In this document: positions 1 through 12,281 of the stretch, piece after piece | Layout of the letters: every line of letters begins with the position of its first letter | Position numbering within the stretch: position 1 is the stretch's first letter | DNA from: Protonemura montana | Lineage: Eukaryota > Arthropoda > Insecta > Plecoptera > Nemouridae | Direction of reading: 5' to 3' | Length of the DNA: 64,000 nt | NCBI GenBank assembly: GCA_947568835.1 | Contig: OX387610.1 | Span: forward strand, 17,469,050-17,533,049 | Notes under the pieces: generated by a model | The model's input: the letters and a program-made list of their open reading frames with translations, nothing else | Databases searched by the model: none | What the model was told of the DNA's origin: nothing | Translations under genes and position numbers: made by a program

Positions 1-1
1 G

Positions 2-30
2 CGTTCCATACACTCTGGCTCGCTCCCATA
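2..30. repeat. 29-bp phase-slip monomer, P type (variant with CCATAC at both places)
   Basis: Starts CGTTCCATAC and ends CGCTCCCATA; the next monomer begins at 31. Compared with the usual CGCTACCCAGA it has lost one base and changed G to T. It matches the one at 15329 and differs from the later P monomers, which start CGTTCCAGAC. Confidence 0.9.
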
Positions 31-2010
31 CGCTCCAGACTTTCTGCCACGCTAGCCAGTGGCTCCAGACTATCTGCCACGCTAGCCAGAGGCTGCAGAC
101 ACTCTGCAATGCTAGCCAGACGCTCCAGACACTCTGCCACGCTAGCCAGAGGCTGGAGACACTCTGCAATGCTAGCCAGGCGCTCCAGACACTCTGCCTC
201 GCTAGCCAGCCGCTCCAGACACTCTGCCATGCTAGCCAGACGCTTCAGACACTCTGGCTAGCAACCCAGACTCTCCAGACACTCTGCCTCGCTAGCCAGG
301 CGCTCCAGACACTCTGCCACGCTAGCCAGACGCTCCAGACACTCTGATTCGCTACCCAGACGTTCAAGACACTTTGCCTCGCTCCCCAGACGCTCCAGAC
401 ACTCTGCCTCGTTAGCCAGGCGCTTAAGAAGCTCTGCCTCGCTAGCCAGGCGCTCCAGACACTCTGCCATTCTAGCCAGACGCTCCAGATTATCTGCTAC
501 GCTAGCCAGAGGCTCCAGACACTCTGCCACGCTAGATAGACGCTCCAGACACTCTGCCTTGCTACCCAGAATCTCCAGACACTCTGCCTCGCTAGCCAGG
601 CGCTCCAGACACTCTGCCTCGCTACCCAGACGCTTTAGACTATCTGCAACGCTAGCCAGTGGCTCCAGACACTCTGCCACGCTAGCTAGACGCTCCAGGC
701 ACTCTGCCTCGCTACTTAGACGCTCCAGAAACTCTGCCTCACTAGCCAGGCACTCCAGACACTCTGGCTCGCTACCCAGACGATCCAGACACTCTGCCTC
801 CCTAGCCAGCCGCTCCAGACACTCTGCCATGCTAGCCAGAAATTTCAGACACTCTGCTACGCTAGCTAGACGCTCCAGACACTCTGCCACGCTAGCTAGA
901 CGCTCCAGACACTCTGCCTTGCTACTAAGACCCTCCAGACACTCTGCCTCGCTAGCCAGGCGCTCCAGACACTCTTCCTCGCTAGCCAGGTGCTCCAGAC
1001 ACTCTGCCTCGCTATCCAGACGCTCCAGACACTCTGCCTCGCTAGCCAGCCTCTCCAGACACTCTGCAATGCTAGCCAGACGCTCCAGACTTTCTGCCAC
1101 GCTAGCCAGAGGTTTTAGACACTCTGCTACGCTAGCTGGACGCTCCAGACACTCTGCCTTGCTACCCAGACCCTCCAGACACTCTGCCTTGCTACCCAGA
1201 CCCTCCAGACACTCTGCCTCGCTAGCCAGGCGCTCCAGACACGCTGCCTCGCTACCCAGACGCTCCAGACTATCAGCCACGCTAGCCAGTGGCTCCAGAT
1301 TATCTGCCACGCTAGCCAGACGCTCCAGACACTCTGCCTCGCTAGCCAGATGCTCCAGACTTTCTGCCACGCTAGCCAGAGGTTTTAGACACTCTGCTAC
1401 GCTAGCTAGACGCTCCAGACACTCTGCGTCGCTAGCTTGACGCTCCAGACACTCTGCCTTGCTACCCAGACCCTCCAGACACTCTGCCCCGCTAGCCTGG
1501 CGCTCCAGACACTCTGCCTCGCGACCCAGACGCTCCAGATACTCTGCCTCGCTACCCAGACGCTCCAGACTATCTGCCACGCTAGCCAAAGGCCCCAGAC
1601 ACTCTGCCACGCTAGCTAGACGCTCCAGACACTCTGTCTCGCTAGCCAGGCGCTCCAGACACTCTGCCTCGCTACCAAGACTCTCTAGACACTCTGCCTC
1701 GCTAGCCAGCCGCTTCAGACACTCTGCTACGCTACCCTGACGCTCCAGACTATCAGCCACGCTAGCCAGTGGCTCCAGATTATCTGCCACGCTAGCCAGA
1801 GGCTCCAGACACTCTGCCACGCTAGCTAGACGCTCCAGACACTCTGCCTCCCTAGCCAGACGCTCCAGACTTTCTGCCACGCTAGCCAGAGGTTTCAGAC
1901 ACTCTGCTACGCTAGCTTAACGCTCCAGACTTTCTGCTACGCTAGCCAGACGCTCAAGACACTATGCCACGCTAGCTTGACGCTCCAGACACTCTGCCTT
2001 GCTACCCAGA

Positions 2011-2039
2011 CCCTCCAGACACTCTGCCTGCTACCCAGA
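2011..2039. repeat. 29-bp phase-slip monomer (CTGCCTGCTACC type)
   Basis: One C of GCCTCGCTACC is missing, giving GCCTGCTACC. The minus-strand decapeptide frame shifts here into the frame reading QSVWSVWLAR. The same lesion occurs at 3960 and 17308. Confidence 0.92.
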
Positions 2040-3959
2040 CGCTCCAGACACTCTGCCTCGCTAGCCAGGCGCCTTAGACACTCTGCCACGCTAGCTAGAC
2101 GCTCCAGGCACTCTGCCTCGCTACTTAGACGCTCCAGACACTCTGCCTCGCTAGCCAGCCGCTCCAGACACTCTACCACGCTAGCCAGACGCTCCAGACA
2201 CTCTGATTCGCTACCCAGACGTTCAAGACACTTTGCCTCGCTCCCCAGACGCTCCAGACACTCTGCCTCGTTAGCCAGGCGCTTCAGAAGCTCTGCCTCG
2301 CTAGCCAGGCGCTCCAGACACTCTGCCATTCTAGCCAGACGCTCCAGACTATCTGCTACGCTAGCCAGAGGCTCCAGACACTCTGCCACGCTAGATAGAC
2401 GCTCCAGACACTCTGCCTTGCTACCCAGAATCTCCAGACACTCTGCCTCGCTAGCCAGGCGCTCCAGACACTCTGCCTCGCTACCCAGACGCTTTAGACT
2501 ATCTGCAACGCTAGCCAGTGGCTCCAGACACTCTGCCACGCTAGCTAGACGCTCCAGGCACTCTGCCTCGCTACTTAGACGCTCCAGAAACTCTGCCTCA
2601 CTAGCCAGGCACTCCAGACACTCTGGCTCGCTACCCAGACGATCCAGACACTCTGCCTCCCTAGCCAGCCGCTCCAGACACTCTGCCATGCTAGCCAGAA
2701 ATTTCAGACACTCTGCCACGCTAGCTAGACGCTCCAGACACTCTGCCACGCTAGCTAGACGCTCCAGACACTCTGCCTTGCTACTAAGACCCTCCAGACA
2801 CTCTGCCTCGCTAGCCAGGCGCTCCAGACACTCTTCCTCGCTACCCAGACGCTCCAGACTATTTGCCACGCTAGCCAGAGGCTCCAGACACTCTGCCACG
2901 CTAGCCAGACGCTCCAGACACTCTGCCTCGCTAGCCAGGCGCTCCAGACACTCTGCCTCGCTATCCAGACGCTCCAGACACTCTGCCTCGCTAGCCAGCC
3001 TCTCCAGACACTCTGCAATGCTAGCCAGACGCTCCAGACTTTCTGCCACGCTAGCCAGAGGTTTTAGACACTCTGCTACGCTAGCTAGACGCTCCAGACA
3101 CTCTGCCTTGCTACCCAGACCCTCCAGACACTCTGCCTTGCTACCCAGACCCTCCAGACACTCTGCCTCGCTAGCCAGGCGCTCCAGACACGCTGCCTCG
3201 CTACCCAGACGCTCCAGACTATCAGCCACGCTAGCCAGTGGCTCCAGATTATCTGCCACGCTAGCCAGACGCTCCAGACACTCTGCCTCGCTAGCCAGAT
3301 GCTCCAGACTTTCTGCCACGCTAGCCAGAGGTTTTAGACACTCTGCTACGCTAGCTAGACGCTCCAGACACTCTGCGTCGCTAGCTTGACGCTCCAGACA
3401 CTCTGCCTTGCTACCCAGACCCTCCAGACACTCTGCCCCGCTAGCCTGGCGCTCCAGACACTCTGCCTCGCGACCCAGACGCTCCAGATACTCTGCCTCG
3501 CTACCCAGACGCTCCAGACTATCTGCCACGCTAGCCAAAGGCCCCAGACACTCTGCCACGCTAGCTAGACGCTCCAGACACTCTGTCTCGCTAGCCAGGC
3601 GCTCCAGACACTCTGCCTCGCTACCAAGACTCTCTAGACACTCTGCCTCGCTAGCCAGCCGCTTCAGACACTCTGCTACGCTACCCTGACGCTCCAGACT
3701 ATCAGCCACGCTAGCCAGTGGCTCCAGATTATCTGCCACGCTAGCCAGAGGCTCCAGACACTCTGCCACGCTAGCTAGACGCTCCAGACACTCTGCCTCC
3801 CTAGCCAGACGCTCCAGACTTTCTGCCACGCTAGCCAGAGGTTTCAGACACTCTGCTACGCTAGCTTAACGCTCCAGACTTTCTGCTACGCTAGCCAGAC
3901 GCTCAAGACACTATGCCACGCTAGCTTGACGCTCCAGACACTCTGCCTTGCTACCCAGA

Positions 3960-3988
3960 CCCTCCAGACACTCTGCCTGCTACCCAGA
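3960..3988. repeat. 29-bp phase-slip monomer, copy of the one at 2011
   Basis: Identical lesion exactly 1949 bp after 2011, so it was copied with the higher-order unit. Confidence 0.92.
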
Positions 3989-5068
3989 CGCTCCAGACAC
4001 TCTGCCTCGCTAGCCAGGCGCTCCAGACACTCTGCCACGCTAGCTAGACGCTCCAGGCACTCTGCCTCGCTACTTAGACGCTCCAGACACTCTGCCTCGC
4101 TAGCCAGCCGCTCCAGACACTCTACCACGCTAGCCAGACGCTCCAGACACTCTGATTCGCTACCCAGACGTTCAAGACACTTTGCCTCGCTCCCCAGACG
4201 CTCCAGACACTCTGCCTCGTTAGCCAGGCGCTTCAGAAGCTCTGCCTCGCTAGCCAGGCGCTCCAGACACTCTGCCATTCTAGCCAGACGCTCCAGACTA
4301 TCTGCTACGCTAGCCAGAGGCTCCAGACACTCTGCCACGCTAGATAGACGCTCCAGACACTCTGCCTTGCTACCCAGAATCTCCAGACACTCTGCCTCAG
4401 TAGCCAGGCGCTCCAGACACTCTGCCTCGCTACCCAGACGCTTTAGACTATCTGCCACGCTAGCCAGTGGCTCCAAACACTCTGCCACGCTAGCTAGACG
4501 CTCCAGGCACTCTGCCTCGCTACTTAGACGCTCCAGAAACTCTGCCTCACTAGCCAGGCACTCCAGACACTCTGGCTCGCTACCCAGACGATCCAGACAC
4601 TCTGCCTTCCTAGCCAGCCGCTTTAGACACTCTGCCATGCTAGCCAGAGATTTCAGACACTCTGCTACGCTAGCTAGACGCTCCAGACACTCTGCCACGC
4701 TAGCTAGACGCTCCAGACACTCTGCCTCGCTAGCCAGGCGCTCCAGACACTCTGCCTCGCTACCCAGACGCTCCAGACTATTTGCCACGCTAGCCAGAGG
4801 CTCCAGACACTCTGCCACGCTAGCTAGACGCTCCAGACACTCTGCCTCGCTAGCCAGGCACTCCAGACACTCTGATTCGCTACCCAGACGTTCCAGACAC
4901 TTTGCCTCGCTACCCAGACGCTCCAGACTATCTGCAACGCTAGCCAGGCGCTCCAGACACTCTGCCTCGCTACCCAGACGCTTTAGACTATCTGCCACGC
5001 TAGCCAGTGGCTCCAGACACTCTGCCACGCTAGCTAGACGCTCCAGGCACTCTGCCTCGCTACTTAGA

Positions 5069-5099
5069 CGCTCCAGAAACTCTGCCTTAACTAGCCAGG
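5069..5099. repeat. 31-bp monomer (one-base insertion)
   Basis: The usual GCCTCACTAGCC reads GCCTTAACTAGCC. This is the only +1 change found. It reverses the register slip of 3960 and places a TAA stop in the minus decapeptide frame. The equivalent position in the 15.3-18.9 kb copy (about 18435) lacks it, so it arose after that duplication or was lost there. Confidence 0.9.
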
Positions 5100-5741
5100 C
5101 ACTCCAGACACTCTGGCTCGCTACCCAGACGATCCAGACACTCTGCCTCCCTAGCCAGCCGCTCCAGACACTCTGCCATGCTAGCCAGAGATTTCAGACA
5201 CTCTGCTACGCTAGCTAGACGCTCCAGACACTCTGCCACGCTAGCTAGACGCTCCAGACACTCTGCCTTGCTACTTAGACCCTCCAGACACTCTGCCTCG
5301 CTAGCCAGGCGCTCCAGACACTCTGCCTCGCTACCCAGACGCTCCAGACTATTTGCCACGCTAGCCAGTGGCTTCAGACTATCTGCCACGCTAGCCAGAG
5401 GCTGCAGACACTCTGCAATGCTAGCCAGACGCTCCAGACACTCTGCCACGCTAGCCAGAGGCTGAAGACACTCTGCAATGCTAGCCAGGCGCTCCAGACA
5501 CTCTGCTTTGCTAGCCAGCCGCTCCAGACACTCTGCCATGCTAGCCAGACGCTTCAGACACTCTGGCTAGCTACCCAGACTCTCCAGACACTCTGCCTCG
5601 CTAGCCAGGCGCTCCAGACACTCTGCCACGCTAGCCAGACGCTCCAGACACTCTGATTCGCTACCCAGACGTTCAAGACACTTTGCCTCGCTCCCCAGAC
5701 GCTCCGGACACTCTGCCTCGTTAGCCAGGCGCTTCAGAAGC

Positions 5742-7931
5742 TCTGCCTCGCTAGCCAGGCGCTCCAGACACTCTGCCATTCTAGCCAGACGCTCCAGACT
5801 ATCTGCTACGCTAGCCAGAGGCTCCAGACACTCTGCCACGCTAAATAGACGCTCCAGACACTCTGCCTTGCTACCCAGAATCTCCAGACACTCTGCCTCG
5901 CTACCCAGACGCTTTAGACTATCTGCCACGCTAGCCAGTGGCTCCAGACACTCTGCCACGCTAGCTAGACGTTCCAGGCACTCTGCCTCGCTACTTAGAC
6001 GCTCCAGAAACTCTGCCTCACTAGCCAGGCACTCCAGACACTCTTGCTCGCTACCCAGACGATCCAGACACTCTGCCTCCCTAGCCAGCCGCTCCAGACA
6101 CTCTGCCATGCTAGCCAGAGATTTCAGACACTCTGCTACGCTAGCCAGACGCTCCAGACATTCTGCCACGCTAGCCAGAGGCTGAAGACACTCTGCAATG
6201 CTAGCCAGACGCTCCAGACACTCTGCCACGCTAGCTAGACGCTCCAGACACTCTGATTCGCTACTTAGACGCTCCAGACACCTTGCCTCGCTACCCAGAC
6301 GCTCCAGACACTCTGCCTCGCTACCTAGACGCTTCAGACTATCTGCCACGCTAATCAGTGGCTCCAGACACTCTGCCACGCTAGCTAGACGCTCCAGGCA
6401 CTCTGTCTCGCTACTTAGACGCTCCAGACACTGTGCCTCGCTAGCCAGGCACTCCAGACACTCTGATTCGCTACCCAGACGTTCCAGACACTTTGCCTCG
6501 CTACCCAGACGCTCCAGACTATCTGCAACGCTAGCCAGTGGCTCCAGCCACTCTGCCACGCTAGCTAGACGCTCCAGGCACTCTGCCTCGCTACTCAGAC
6601 GCTCCAGACACTCTGCAATGCTAGCCAGACGCTCCAGACACTCTGCCACGCTAGCTAGACGCTCCAGACACTCTGATTCGCTACTTAGACGCTCCAGACA
6701 CCTTGCCTCGCTACCCAGACACACCAGACACTCTGCCTCGCTAGCTAAACGCTCCAGACACTCTGCCTCGCTACCCAGACGCTTTAGACTATCTGCCACG
6801 CTAGCCAGTGGCTCCAGACACTCTGCCACGCTAGCTAGACGCTCCAGGCACTCTGCCTCGCTACTTAGACGCTCCAGAAACTCTGCCTCACTAGCCAGGC
6901 ACTCCAGACACTCTGGCTCGCTACCCAGACGATCCAGACACTCTGCCTCCCTAGCCAGCCGCTCCAGACACTCTGCCATGCTAGCCAGAGATTTCAGACA
7001 CTCTGCTACGCTAGCTAGACGCTCCAGACACTCTGCCACGCTAACTAGACGCTCCAGACACTCTGCCTTGCTACTTAGACCTTCCAGACACTCTGCCTCG
7101 CTAGCCAGGCGCTCCAGACACTCTGCCTCGCTACCCAGACGCTCCAGACTATCTGCCACGCTAGCCAGTGGCTCCAGACTATCTGCCACGCTAGCCAGAG
7201 GCTCCAGACACTCTGCCACGCTTGTTAGACAATCCAGACTTTCTGCCTTGCTAGCCAGGCGCTCCAGACACTCTGCCTCGCTAGCCAGACGCTCAAGACA
7301 CTCTGCCTCGTTAGCCAGGCGCTTCAGAAGCTCTGCCTCGCTAGCCAGGCGCTCCAGACACTCTGCCATTCTAGCCAGACGCTCCAGACTATCTGCTACG
7401 CTAGCCAGAGGCTCCAGACACTCTGCCACGCTAAATAGACGCTCCAGACACTCTGCCTTGCTACCCAGAATCTCCAGACACTTTGCCTCGCTACCCAGAC
7501 GCTCCAGACTATCTGCAACGCTAGCCAGTGGCTCCAGCCACTCTGCCACGCTAGCAAGACGCTCCAGGCACTCTGCCTCGCTACTCAGACGCTCCAGACA
7601 CTCTGCAATGCTAGCCAGACGCTCCAGACACTCTGCCACGCTAGCTAGACGCTCCAGACACTCTGATTCGCTACTTAGACGCTCCAGACACCTTGCCTCG
7701 CTACCCAGACACACCAGACACTCTGCCTCGCTAGCTAAACGCTCCAGACACTCTGCCTTGCTACCCAGACCCTCCAGACACTCTGTCTCGCTAGCCATGC
7801 GCTCAAGAATTTCTGCCTCACTACCCAGACGCTCCAGACTATCTGCCACGCTAGCCAGTGGCTCCAGACTATCTGCCACGCTAGCCAGAGGCTCCAGACA
7901 CTCTGCCACGCTTGTTAGACAATCCAGACTT
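5742..7931. repeat. 73-monomer higher-order repeat, copy 1 (2190 bp)
   Basis: The run of monomer variants is repeated at +2190 bp. Homology to the next copy starts at about 5742, just after the divergent GCTTCAGAAG segment. Differences from copy 2 seen by eye are single bases, for example T at 6161 where copy 2 has C, T at 7082 where copy 2 has C, and A at 7820 where copy 2 has G. Identity is above 99%. Confidence 0.9.
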
Positions 7932-10121
7932 TCTGCCTCGCTAGCCAGGCGCTCCAGACACTCTGCCATTCTAGCCAGACGCTCCAGACTATCTGCTACG
8001 CTAGCCAGAGGCTCCAGACACTCTGCCACGCTAAATAGACGCTCCAGACACTCTGCCTTGCTACCCAGAATCTCCAGACACTCTGCCTCGCTACCCAGAC
8101 GCTTTAGACTATCTGCCACGCTAGCCAGTGGCTCCAGACACTCTGCCACGCTAGCTAGACGTTCCAGGCACTCTGCCTCGCTACTTAGACGCTCCAGAAA
8201 CTCTGCCTCACTAGCCAGGCACTCCAGACACTCTTGCTCGCTACCCAGACGATCCAGACACTCTGCCTCCCTAGCCAGCCGCTCCAGACACTCTGCCATG
8301 CTAGCCAGAGATTTCAGACACTCTGCTACGCTAGCCAGACGCTCCAGACACTCTGCCACGCTAGCCAGAGGCTGAAGACACTCTGCAATGCTAGCCAGAC
8401 GCTCCAGACACTCTGCCACGCTAGCTAGACGCTCCAGACACTCTGATTCGCTACTTAGACGCTCCAGACACCTTGCCTCGCTACCCAGACGCTCCAGACA
8501 CTCTGCCTCGCTACCTAGACGCTTCAGACTATCTGCCACGCTAATCAGTGGCTCCAGACACTCTGCCACGCTAGCTAGACGCTCCAGGCACTCTGTCTCG
8601 CTACTTAGACGCTCCAGACACTGTGCCTCGCTAGCCAGGCACTCCAGACACTCTGATTCACTACCCAGACGTTCCAGACACTTTGCCTCGCTACCCAGAC
8701 GCTCCAGACTATCTGCAACGCTAGCCAGTGGCTCCAGCCACTCTGCCACGCTAGCTAGACGCTCCAGGCACTCTGCCTCGCTACTCAGACGCTCCAGACA
8801 CTCTGCAATGCTAGCCAGACGCTCCAGACACTCTGCCACGCTAGCTAGACGCTCCAGACACTCTGATTCGCTACTTAGACGCTCCAGACACCTTGCCTCG
8901 CTACCCAGACACACCAGACACTCTGCCTCGCTAGCTAAACGCTCCAGACACTCTGCCTCGCTACCCAGACGCTTTAGACTATCTGCCACGCTAGCCAGTG
9001 GCTCCAGACACTCTGCCACGCTAGCTAGACGCTCCAGGCACTCTGCCTCGCTACTTAGACGCTCCAGAAACTCTGCCTCACTAGCCAGGCACTCCAGACA
9101 CTCTGGCTCGCTACCCAGACGATCCAGACACTCTGCCTCCCTAGCCAGCCGCTCCAGACACTCTGCCATGCTAGCCAGAGATTTCAGACACTCTGCTACG
9201 CTAGCTAGACGCTCCAGACACTCTGCCACGCTAACTAGACGCTCCAGACACTCTGCCTTGCTACTTAGACCCTCCAGACACTCTGCCTCGCTAGCCAGGC
9301 GCTCCAGACACTCTGCCTCGCTACCCAGACGCTCCAGACTATCTGCCACGCTAGCCAGTGGCTCCAGACTATCTGCCACGCTAGCCAGAGGCTCCAGACA
9401 CTCTGCCACGCTTGTTAGACAATCCAGACTTTCTGCCTTGCTAGCCAGGCGCTCCAGACACTCTGCCTCGCTAGCCAGACGCTCAAGACACTCTGCCTCG
9501 TTAGCCAGGCGCTTCAGAAGCTCTGCCTCGCTAGCCAGGCGCTCCAGACACTCTGCCATTCTAGCCAGACGCTCCAGACTATCTGCTACGCTAGCCAGAG
9601 GCTCCAGACACTCTGCCACGCTAAATAGACGCTCCAGACACTCTGCCTTGCTACCCAGAATCTCCAGACACTTTGCCTCGCTACCCAGACGCTCCAGACT
9701 ATCTGCAACGCTAGCCAGTGGCTCCAGCCACTCTGCCACGCTAGCAAGACGCTCCAGGCACTCTGCCTCGCTACTCAGACGCTCCAGACACTCTGCAATG
9801 CTAGCCAGACGCTCCAGACACTCTGCCACGCTAGCTAGACGCTCCAGACACTCTGATTCGCTACTTAGACGCTCCAGACACCTTGCCTCGCTACCCAGAC
9901 ACACCAGACACTCTGCCTCGCTAGCTAAACGCTCCAGACACTCTGCCTTGCTACCCAGACCCTCCAGGCACTCTGTCTCGCTAGCCATGCGCTCAAGAAT
10001 TTCTGCCTCGCTACCCAGACGCTCCAGACTATCTGCCACGCTAGCCAGTGGCTCCAGACTATCTGCCACGCTAGCCAGAGGCTCCAGACACTCTGCCACG
10101 CTTGTAAGACAATCCAGACTT
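7932..10121. repeat. 73-monomer higher-order repeat, copy 2 (2190 bp)
   Basis: Offset 2190 from copy 1. It has G at 9968 and A at 10106, where copy 1 has A (7778) and T (7916). Copy 3 shares both variants. A private variant, ATTCA for ATTCG, lies near 8660. Confidence 0.9.
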
Positions 10122-12281
10122 TCTGCCTCGCTAGCCAGGCGCTCCAGACACTCTGCCATTCTAGCCAGACGCTCCAGACTATCTGCTACGCTAGCCAGAG
10201 GCTCCAGACACTCTGCCACGCTAAATAGACGCTCCAGACACTCTGCCTTGCTACCCAGAATCTCCAGACACTCTGCCTCGCTACCCAGACGCTTTAGACT
10301 ATCTGCCACGCTAGCCAGTGGCTCCAGACACTCTGCCACGCTAGCTAGACGTTCCAGGCACTCTGCCTCGCTACTTAGACGCTCCAGAAACTCTGCCTCA
10401 CTAGCCAGGCACTCCAGACACTCTTGCTCGCTACCCAGACGATCCAGACACTCTGCCTCCCTAGCCAGCCGCTCCAGACACTCTGCCATGCTAGCCAGAG
10501 ATTTCAGACACTCTGCTACGCTAGCCAGACGCTCCAGACACTCTGCCACGCTAGCCAGAGGCTGAAGACACTCTGCAATGCTAGCCAGACGCTCCAGACA
10601 CTCTGCCACGCTAGCTAGACGCTCCAGACACTCTGATTCGCTACTTAGACGCTCCAGACACCTTGCCTCGCTACCCAGACGCTCCAGACACTCTGCCTCG
10701 CTACCTAGACGCTTCAGACTATCTGCCACGCTAATCAGTGGCTCCAGACACTCTGCCACGCTAGCTAGACGCTCCAGGCACTCTGTCTCGCTACTTAGAC
10801 GCTCCAGACACTGTGCCTCGCTAGCCAGGCACTCCAGACACTCTGATTCGCTACCCAGACGTTCCAGACACTTTGCCTCGCTACCCAGACGCTCCAGACT
10901 ATCTGCAACGCTAGCCAGTGGCTCCAGCCACTCTGCCACGCTAGCTAGACGCTCCAGGCACTCTGCCTCGCTACTCAGACGCTCCAGACACTCTGCAATG
11001 CTAGCCAGACGCTCCAGACACTCTGCCACGCTAGCTAGACGCTCCAGACACTCTGATTCGCTACTTAGACGCTCCAGACACCTTGCCTCGCTACCCAGAC
11101 ACACCAGACACTCTGCCTCGCTAGCTAAACGCTCCAGACACTCTGCCTCGCTACCCAGACGCTTTAGACTATCTGCCACGCTAGCCAGTGGCTCCAGACA
11201 CTCTGCCACGCTAGCTAGACGCTCCAGGCACTCTGCCTCGCTACTTAGACGCTCCAGAAACTCTGCCTCACTAGCCAGGCACTCCAGACACTCTGGCTCG
11301 CTACCCAGACGATCCAGACACTCTGCCTCCCTAGCCAGCCGCTCCAGACACTCTGCCATGCTAGCCAGAGATTTCAGACACTCTGCTACGCTAGCTAGAC
11401 GCTCCAGACACTCTGCCACGCTAACTAGACGCTCCAGACACTCTGCCTTGCTACTTAGACCCTCCAGACACTCTGCCTCGCTAGCCAGACGCTCCAGACT
11501 ATCTGCCACGCTAGCCAGTGGCTCCAGACTATCTGCCACGCTAGCCAGAGGCTCCAGACACTCTGCCACGCTTGTTAGACAATCCAGACTTTCTGCCTTG
11601 CTAGCCAGGCGCTCCAGACACTCTGCCTCGCTAGCCAGACGCTCAAGACACTCTGCCTCGTTAGCCAGGCGCTTCAGAAGCTCTGCCTCGCTAGCCAGGC
11701 GCTCCAGACACTCTGCCATTCTAGCCAGACGCTCCAGACTATCTGCTACGCTAGCCAGAGGCTCCAGACACTCTGCCACGCTAAATAGACGCTCCAGACA
11801 CTTTGCCTTGCTACCCAGAATCTCCAGACACTTTGCCTCGCTACCCAGACGCTCCAGACTATCTGCAACGCTAGCCAGTGGCTCCAGCCACTCTGCCACG
11901 CTAGCAAGACGCTCCAGGCACTCTGCCTCGCTACTCAGACGCTCCAGACACTCTGCAATGCTAGCCAGACGCTCCAGACACTCTGCCACGCTAGCTAGAC
12001 GCTCCAGACACTCTGATTCGCTACTTAGACGCTCCAGACACCTTGCCTCGCTACCCAGACACACCAGACACTCTGCCTCGCTAGCTAAACGCTCCAGACA
12101 CTCTGCCTTGCTACCCAGACCCTCCAGGCACTCTGTCTCGCTAGCCATGCGCTCAAGAATTTCTGCCTCGCTACCCAGACGCTCCAGACTATCTGCCACG
12201 CTAGCCAGTGGCTCCAGACTATCTGCCACGCTAGCCAGAGGCTCCAGACACTCTGCCACGCTTGTAAGACAATCCAGACTT
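10122..12281. repeat. 73-monomer higher-order repeat, copy 3 (72 monomers, 2160 bp)
   Basis: Same order of variants as copy 2, but one 30-bp monomer is missing near 11484. There the run of CCTCGCTAGCC monomers goes directly to the CTATC monomer without an intervening CCTCGCTACCC monomer. It shares the derived bases G (12128) and A (12266) with copy 2. Confidence 0.9.

Larger units (their letters stand above)
301..4728. repeat. 1949-bp higher-order repeat, about 2.3 tandem copies
   Basis: Sequence around 930-1949 recurs at +1949 bp (64 x 30 + 29), including the TTAA variant at 1917 and 3866 and a 29-bp monomer at 2011 and 3960. A third, partial copy follows to about 4728, where homology to the second copy stops. 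In the left part (301 to about 930) the offset is 1859 bp, because the first copy lacks three monomers (90 bp) that the second has. The period is one base short of a multiple of 30, so each unit carries a register slip. Boundaries were judged by eye and could move by a monomer or so. Confidence 0.85.

Noticed and set aside
2755-3018. Trp-rich minus frame (QSVWSVWLAR) as a possible membrane or antimicrobial peptide
   Set aside because: It is the third open reading of the same monomer. Short stretches appear wherever stops are absent by chance, with no initiation context.
7211-7225. CGCTTGTTAGACAATCC monomers as possible inserted element ends or a regulatory site
   Set aside because: They keep the 30-bp spacing and are only a more diverged monomer pair amplified with the higher-order units. 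There is no target-site duplication or inverted repeat.
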